Below are positions 20,587-23,592 of a stretch of DNA of 23,592 bases, piece after piece. The notes beneath the pieces were generated by a model. The model was not told the origin of the DNA. It did no database searches and saw nothing but the letters and a program-made list of their open reading frames with translations. The DNA lies in contig CAYVQU010000077.1 of assembly GCA_964453155.1 (NCBI GenBank), positions 1 through 23,592 on the forward strand, in the 5' to 3' direction. The DNA comes from CAYVQU01 sp964453155 (lineage in GTDB: Bacteria; Chloroflexota; Anaerolineae; Anaerolineales; UBA11858). Positions within the stretch are counted from its first letter, which is position 1. The number at the start of each line of letters is the position of its first letter. A program made the translations under genes and the position numbers.

Positions 20587-21999
20587 CTAAAGTTTTTCAA
20601 ACCGCGCCTGGAAGAAGCGCAGATATTCGGGTTCGTAGACCATTTTCAGGCCCTTAGTCGTCTCGCGAGCATCGTAGATGGCCTTGATACTCTCGGCGAC
20701 AACGTCCATATGGGCCTGGGTGTAAACCCGGCGAGGGATGGTCAGGCGGGTCAGTTCGAGGGCCGGGTAGCGGTGCTGCCCGGTCTCAGGGTCGCGCCCA
20801 GCGCTGACATTACCCCGCTCCATGGCGCGGACGCCGGAATCGATGTAGAGTTCGGCTGCCAGGGTTTGGGCTGGGAATACGTCTTGAGAGAGATGATCGT
20901 AAAATCGTTTGGCATCCAAGAAGATGGCATGACCGCCAATCGGCTCCATAATGGGGATGCTCCAATCGAGAAGTAATTTGCCCAGGTAGCGCACCTGGCG
21001 GACGCGGGAAGCCACGTGGTCATCATCGACTCCTTCGGCAATCCCAATGGCGAGGGCTTCCATATCACGTCCGGCCATCCCCCCATAGGTATGGAGACCT
21101 TCGTACACCACGACCATGTTGCGGGCTTTTTCGGCCACATCAGCTTCATTAACGGCCAGCCAGCCGCCGATGTTGACCAGGTTGTCTTTCTTAGCGCTCA
21201 TCCAGGCCGCGTCGGTGTAGGAGCAGAACTCGAGCAGAATTTCGGCGATGGATTTATCGGCATAGCCTTCTTCGCGTTCCTGGATGAAAAAGCAGTTTTC
21301 ATACATCCGAGTAGCATCTAAGTAAACTTTGATCCCATGTTTATCGCAGAAAGCGCGCAGTTCTTTGACATTAGCCATACTGACCGGTTGGCCACCAGCC
21401 ATATTGACGGTTCCGGCGAGGGAGACATATGGAATTTTTTCAGCGCCAACTTTGTCAACTAGTGCTTGCAATTTTTCAAGGTCAACATTGCCTTTGAACA
21501 ATCCGGGGTGGACGGGGTCGTGCGCTTCATCGACAATGACATCCACGAAGGTGCCCCCAGCCAACTCCTGGTGCAGGCGGGTGGTGGTGAAATACATATT
21601 TCCAGGGATATAGTCGCCTTGCTTGATCACGGCCTGACTGATCAGATGTTCGGCGCCGCGGCCCTGGTGAGTGGGGATGATGTATTTGTACCCGTAATAG
21701 GTTTTGATGGCATTTTCCAGGTTGTAGAAGTTGCGGCTGCCCGCGTAGGCTTCGTCACCCACCATCATGCCCGACCATTGGCGGTCGCTCATGGCACTGG
21801 TGCCCGAGTCGGTCAGCAGATCGATGTAAACGTCCTCCGAACGCATCAGGAAGGTGTTGTATCCGGCTTCGGCGGCGGCTTGCTCGCGCTCTTCCTGCGA
21901 GATCATGCGGATCGGTTCTACCATTTTGATTTTCCAGGGCTCGGCCCAGGAACGGCGGCCAAATTGTTGGCCCATGGTTTGAAATTTTTTGTCAGACAT
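20587..21999 (-). CDS. tpl: tyrosine phenol-lyase (beta-eliminating lyase)
   Basis: A PLP enzyme that splits tyrosine into phenol, pyruvate and ammonia. The 470-residue sequence follows Citrobacter TPL with a constant offset of +14. PLP lysine is Lys271 (SAKKD), with Asp228 and Arg231 (DATR), Tyr85 (DEAYAG) and substrate-carboxylate Arg418. The two residues that separate TPL from tryptophanase, both contacting the phenol hydroxyl, are TPL-like: Thr138 in FTTTR (Thr124 in TPL, Asp in tryptophanase) and Arg395 in MERG (Arg381 in TPL, Ile in E. coli TnaA). AAGGAG lies 6 bases before the ATG. About 14 extra N-terminal residues precede the usual start. The Lrp-type gene lies directly upstream, and a terminator follows. 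Confidence 0.88.
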   Translation of the reverse strand: MSDKKFQTMGQQFGRRSWAEPWKIKMVEPIRMISQEEREQAAAEAGYNTFLMRSEDVYIDLLTDSGTSAMSDRQWSGMMVGDEAYAGSRNFYNLENAIKTYYGYKYIIPTHQGRGAEHLISQAVIKQGDYIPGNMYFTTTRLHQELAGGTFVDVIVDEAHDPVHPGLFKGNVDLEKLQALVDKVGAEKIPYVSLAGTVNMAGGQPVSMANVKELRAFCDKHGIKVYLDATRMYENCFFIQEREEGYADKSIAEILLEFCSYTDAAWMSAKKDNLVNIGGWLAVNEADVAEKARNMVVVYEGLHTYGGMAGRDMEALAIGIAEGVDDDHVASRVRQVRYLGKLLLDWSIPIMEPIGGHAIFLDAKRFYDHLSQDVFPAQTLAAELYIDSGVRAMERGNVSAGRDPETGQHRYPALELTRLTIPRRVYTQAHMDVVAESIKAIYDARETTKGLKMVYEPEYLRFFQARFEKL

Positions 22000-22052
22000 T
22001 GGGGCTCCTTTAATTGAGAAGTGGGATTATTAGTATCGTTGGTTCAATATCT

Positions 22053-22095
22053 CGTGATACGTGAAACGTGATTCATGAGGACTTCACGTATCACG
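22053..22095. repeat. inverted repeat between the Lrp and tyrosine phenol-lyase genes
   Basis: CGTGATACGTGAA (22053-22065) and TTCACGTATCACG (22083-22095) form a perfect 13-bp stem over a 17-base loop that itself contains ACGTGATTCATGAG. It lies 7 bases after the Lrp stop and about 53 bases before the TPL start. It may be a dispersed repeat or a terminator-like hairpin, but no T-run follows. Confidence 0.6.
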
Positions 22096-22102
22096 TGTAT
22101 TT

Positions 22103-22570
22103 CTATTCATCAGAAACCAACGGAATGTTCGTTGTATTCTTAACCTCCCGCAGCACCAAACTCGTATGAATTTGGGCTACACCGGGGATAGGCGTCAGGC
22201 AGCGGACGAGAAAATTTTCGAGGTCGTCTGTGTTATGCGCCATTACTTTAAGTAGATAGTCGTAATCGCCGGTGACATGATGGCACTCTAAAACTTCGGG
22301 CATCTGGCGGATGGCATCATGAAATCCGGTCACCTGATCGAGATCGTGAAGCTGCAAACTGACGCGCACAAAACACAGCATGTCATAGTCGACTTTTTTA
22401 TGGTCGATAAGGGCCACATAGTTGCGGATATAGCCGTTCTCTTCCAGGCGTTTTACCCGCCCATGCGTCGCCGGAGGGGATAGGTTGACGCGCCGGGCTA
22501 GTTCTTTGTTACTGACCCGGGCATCTTGTTGGAGTTCAGCTAAAATTTGGCGATCTAGTTTATCTAGCAT
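22103..22570 (-). CDS. Lrp/AsnC-family transcriptional regulator
   Basis: An amino-acid-responsive DNA-binding protein of 155 residues. The N-terminal helix-turn-helix is LDKLDRQILAELQQDARVSN, then KELARRVNLSPPATHGRVKRLEENG (about residues 2-50). The C-terminal ligand-binding domain follows (VLECHHVTGDYDYLLKVMA and a final TSLVLREVKNT). I chose ATG 22570: an ATG at 22585 is open but falls in the promoter spacer. No ribosome site is present, and the -10 box ends 6 bases before ATG 22570, so the mRNA is probably leaderless. It lies directly upstream of the tyrosine phenol-lyase gene on the same strand, which suggests control by tyrosine or another amino acid. Confidence 0.92.
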   Translation of the reverse strand: MLDKLDRQILAELQQDARVSNKELARRVNLSPPATHGRVKRLEENGYIRNYVALIDHKKVDYDMLCFVRVSLQLHDLDQVTGFHDAIRQMPEVLECHHVTGDYDYLLKVMAHNTDDLENFLVRCLTPIPGVAQIHTSLVLREVKNTTNIPLVSDE

Positions 22571-22576
22571 GTGAAT

Positions 22577-22605
22577 AATGTACATAGAAATTACTGAAAA
22601 GTCAA
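22577..22605 (-). promoter_or_regulatory. promoter of the Lrp/AsnC gene
   Basis: On the minus strand TTGACT (22605-22600) and TACATT (22582-22577) are 17 bases apart, with the start expected at 22570, the A of the start codon. Confidence 0.72.
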
Positions 22606-22857
22606 TATATATTTTGTTATGTCTGGAAAATTCAAAATTAATTAATCATATAATGATTATTGAATAGTATTAATTCAAGGATTTGTGTCGATACGGCTGA
22701 TTCTCTGAATTTTCTATTCTGTCCAAGTTACTAATGGTTTTACAATCATTATTGTTCCATGGAGATAAAACTGCAAATACACGCAGATGAACGCTGATTT
22801 TCTCTTTTTGGCAGGGTTCTTCTGCAACTTCTAAAATGGTAGTGAAGGAAAAAATGA
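22586..22857. other. non-coding stretch upstream of the Lrp gene
   Basis: No credible gene. It holds the Lrp promoter, then AT-rich sequence with the palindrome AATCATATAATGATT (22644-22658) about 40 bases upstream of the -35 box, a possible Lrp operator. ACACGCAGATGAACGCTG (about 22782-22799) resembles a common dispersed repeat. The rest shows nothing I recognise. Confidence 0.5.
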
Positions 22858-22939
22858 GACGCATTTGGTGAATCTGTGGGACCAAGGTGGCAGTCACTTT
22901 CAAAGTGACTGCCACCTGCACGCTTTTTATAGATGAGCC
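22858..22939 (+). repeat. MITE-like palindromic repeat, copy 2
   Basis: The inner inverted repeat is perfect: AGGTGGCAGTCACTTT and AAAGTGACTGCCACCT around one base (about 22885-22917), followed by GCACGCTTTTT. The 78 bases 22862-22939 align without gaps to the minus strand of 8-85. The right terminal GATGAGCC is kept; the left terminal repeat is degraded. It lies upstream of the GNAT gene. Confidence 0.75.
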
Positions 22940-22943
22940 AAAA

Positions 22944-22972
22944 TTGAATATGCGGGGGTCAAAAAGTATTCT
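22944..22972 (+). promoter_or_regulatory. possible promoter of the GNAT gene
   Basis: TTGAAT (22944-22949) and TATTCT (22967-22972) are 17 bases apart, beginning 5 bases after repeat copy 2. Transcription would start near 22979. Confidence 0.45.
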
Positions 22973-22996
22973 GATAGAATTGCAGTGAGAGGTACC

Positions 22997-23473
22997 ATGC
23001 ACATTCGAACCGCGGTCTTGGCTGATCTCGATGCCCTGGAAAGTCTTTGGAAAGAGTTGATGCTGTTTCATGGCAATTTGGATGATTATTTCAGTATGAC
23101 TCCAGAGGCTGATGCCAATCACCGGGCTTTTATGACAACCATTCTTACCAATGAACCTGAGCGCGTCCTATTGGCCGAGGAAGACGGCCAAATTTTGGGT
23201 TATATCGGCTTGGAAATTTGCGAAAAACCACCGATTTATCCTATAACCAAATTCGTCGAAATCGTTTGTATTTCAGTAACCGCCGCTGCCCGCCGGAAAG
23301 GCGTCGGACAACAACTCGTGGCAGCTGCTAAAGAGTGGAGCCAGGCCCGCGGCAGAACTCGCCTGGAATGTGAGGTCGCCGTGAAGAATCCAGTATCACA
23401 GAAATTTTGGAAAGGACTCGGTTTTTGGGCCACAGTGGAAAGATGCGTCCAAGATATTGGTTGGGAGGAATAA
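22997..23473 (+). CDS. GNAT-family N-acetyltransferase
   Basis: It transfers acetyl from acetyl-CoA to an amine. The 158-residue single domain has the opening MHIRTAVLADLDALESLW, the beta4 strand FVEIVCISVTAAAR, and the acetyl-CoA pyrophosphate loop RRKGVGQQLV (about residues 96-105). ECEVAVKNPVSQKFWKGLGF is the typical end of the fold. I chose ATG 22997 with GAGAGG just upstream; a GTG at 22985 is open but overlaps that site. The acceptor is unknown. Its stop TAA overlaps the ATG of a possible 27-residue frame. Confidence 0.87.
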   Translation: MHIRTAVLADLDALESLWKELMLFHGNLDDYFSMTPEADANHRAFMTTILTNEPERVLLAEEDGQILGYIGLEICEKPPIYPITKFVEIVCISVTAAARRKGVGQQLVAAAKEWSQARGRTRLECEVAVKNPVSQKFWKGLGFWATVERCVQDIGWEE

Positions 23474-23556
23474 TGATGTCGAGGGAAATGGTCTCGGAAA
23501 TAACTATTCAAATTCAGCATACTTTTCGGATTTTGTATGATTTTAGTTTCCGGTAA
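23473..23556 (+). CDS. possible 27-residue small ORF coupled to the GNAT gene
   Basis: The frame begins at an ATG that overlaps the GNAT stop (TAATG) and has GGAGG (23464-23468) 4 bases upstream. It codes MMSREMVSEITIQIQHTFRI and seven more residues, and its TAA is followed at once by another ATG (23557). The peptide has no recognised motif. It may be a true small protein, a coupling leader or chance. Confidence 0.3.
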   Translation: MMSREMVSEITIQIQHTFRILYDFSFR

Positions 23557-23592
23557 ATGAAGCTGCTCCGAGAAGAGCATGGAGCAGTAAGA
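23557..23592 (+). CDS. possible start of a gene cut by the window edge
   Basis: ATG 23557 opens a frame (MKLLREEHGAVR) that is still open at the last base. It abuts the stop of the small ORF. The same bases form a hairpin (CTGCTCC 23563-23569 with GGAGCAG 23581-23587), so they may instead be a leader structure. Too short to judge. Confidence 0.2.
   Translation, partial: MKLLREEHGAVR

Noticed and set aside
22670..23122. 150-codon minus-strand frame upstream of the Lrp gene
   Set aside because: It runs through repeat copy 2 and the antisense of the GNAT gene, and shows no recognisable motif.

Overview
The window looks like a draft scaffold from a free-living bacterium, most probably Chloroflexota of the Anaerolineae type. 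That is an inference from gene content (an FMN-riboswitch RibXY-type riboflavin ABC transporter, an F420/deazaflavin-type nitroreductase, an IorAB molybdenum hydroxylase, RtcB with archease, DUF711), from moderate GC content, and from many short dispersed inverted repeats between genes. No rRNA, tRNA, CRISPR array, prophage or transposase was seen. A 100-N scaffold gap (10138-10237) interrupts one gene.

Layout. (1) 1-3120, minus strand: a riboflavin-type ABC importer operon (permease, lipoprotein binding protein, ATPase) with a complete control region: promoter, FMN riboswitch and intrinsic terminator. (2) 3156-4658, plus strand: infC-rpmI-rplT with its own promoter and terminator; infC appears to start on AUA. 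(3) 4688-7183, plus strand: macro-domain protein, SpoU-type RNA methyltransferase and a CcrM-like orphan DNA methyltransferase, tightly packed. (4) 7324-8529: DUF711 protein. (5) 8646-9948: a divergent pair, an ArsR/DUF2087 repressor and a nitroreductase-like protein, around a shared promoter region with a 30-bp palindrome. (6) 10030-12564: a two-subunit isoquinoline-1-oxidoreductase-like enzyme, with the first subunit split by the gap. (7) 12632-16150, minus strand: alpha/beta hydrolase, a 'quinate dehydrogenase'-like protein, an APH-type kinase and a TtcA-like tRNA thiolase. (8) 16262-18255, plus strand: archease and RtcB RNA ligase. (9) 18369-20430, plus strand: a truncated methyltransferase remnant, a Nudix hydrolase and a saccharopine-dehydrogenase-family protein. 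(10) 20587-22570, minus strand: an Lrp/AsnC regulator followed by tyrosine phenol-lyase (active-site residues favour TPL over tryptophanase). (11) 22997-23592: a GNAT acetyltransferase, a possible 27-residue ORF and the start of another possible ORF at the edge.

Themes. Several genes (macro protein, Lrp, and less surely archease and TtcA) have a -10 box placed so that transcription would begin at the A of the start codon, suggesting leaderless mRNAs. A palindromic repeat with the core GTGGCAGTCA/TGACTGCCAC occurs as two 82-bp MITE-like copies in opposite orientation near the two ends of the window, and as a 38-bp perfect palindrome at 9308-9345. I found no clearly new multi-gene system. The most informative points are the riboswitch attenuator, the AUA start of infC, the palindrome repeat family, the divergent ArsR operator and the orphan CcrM-like gene.
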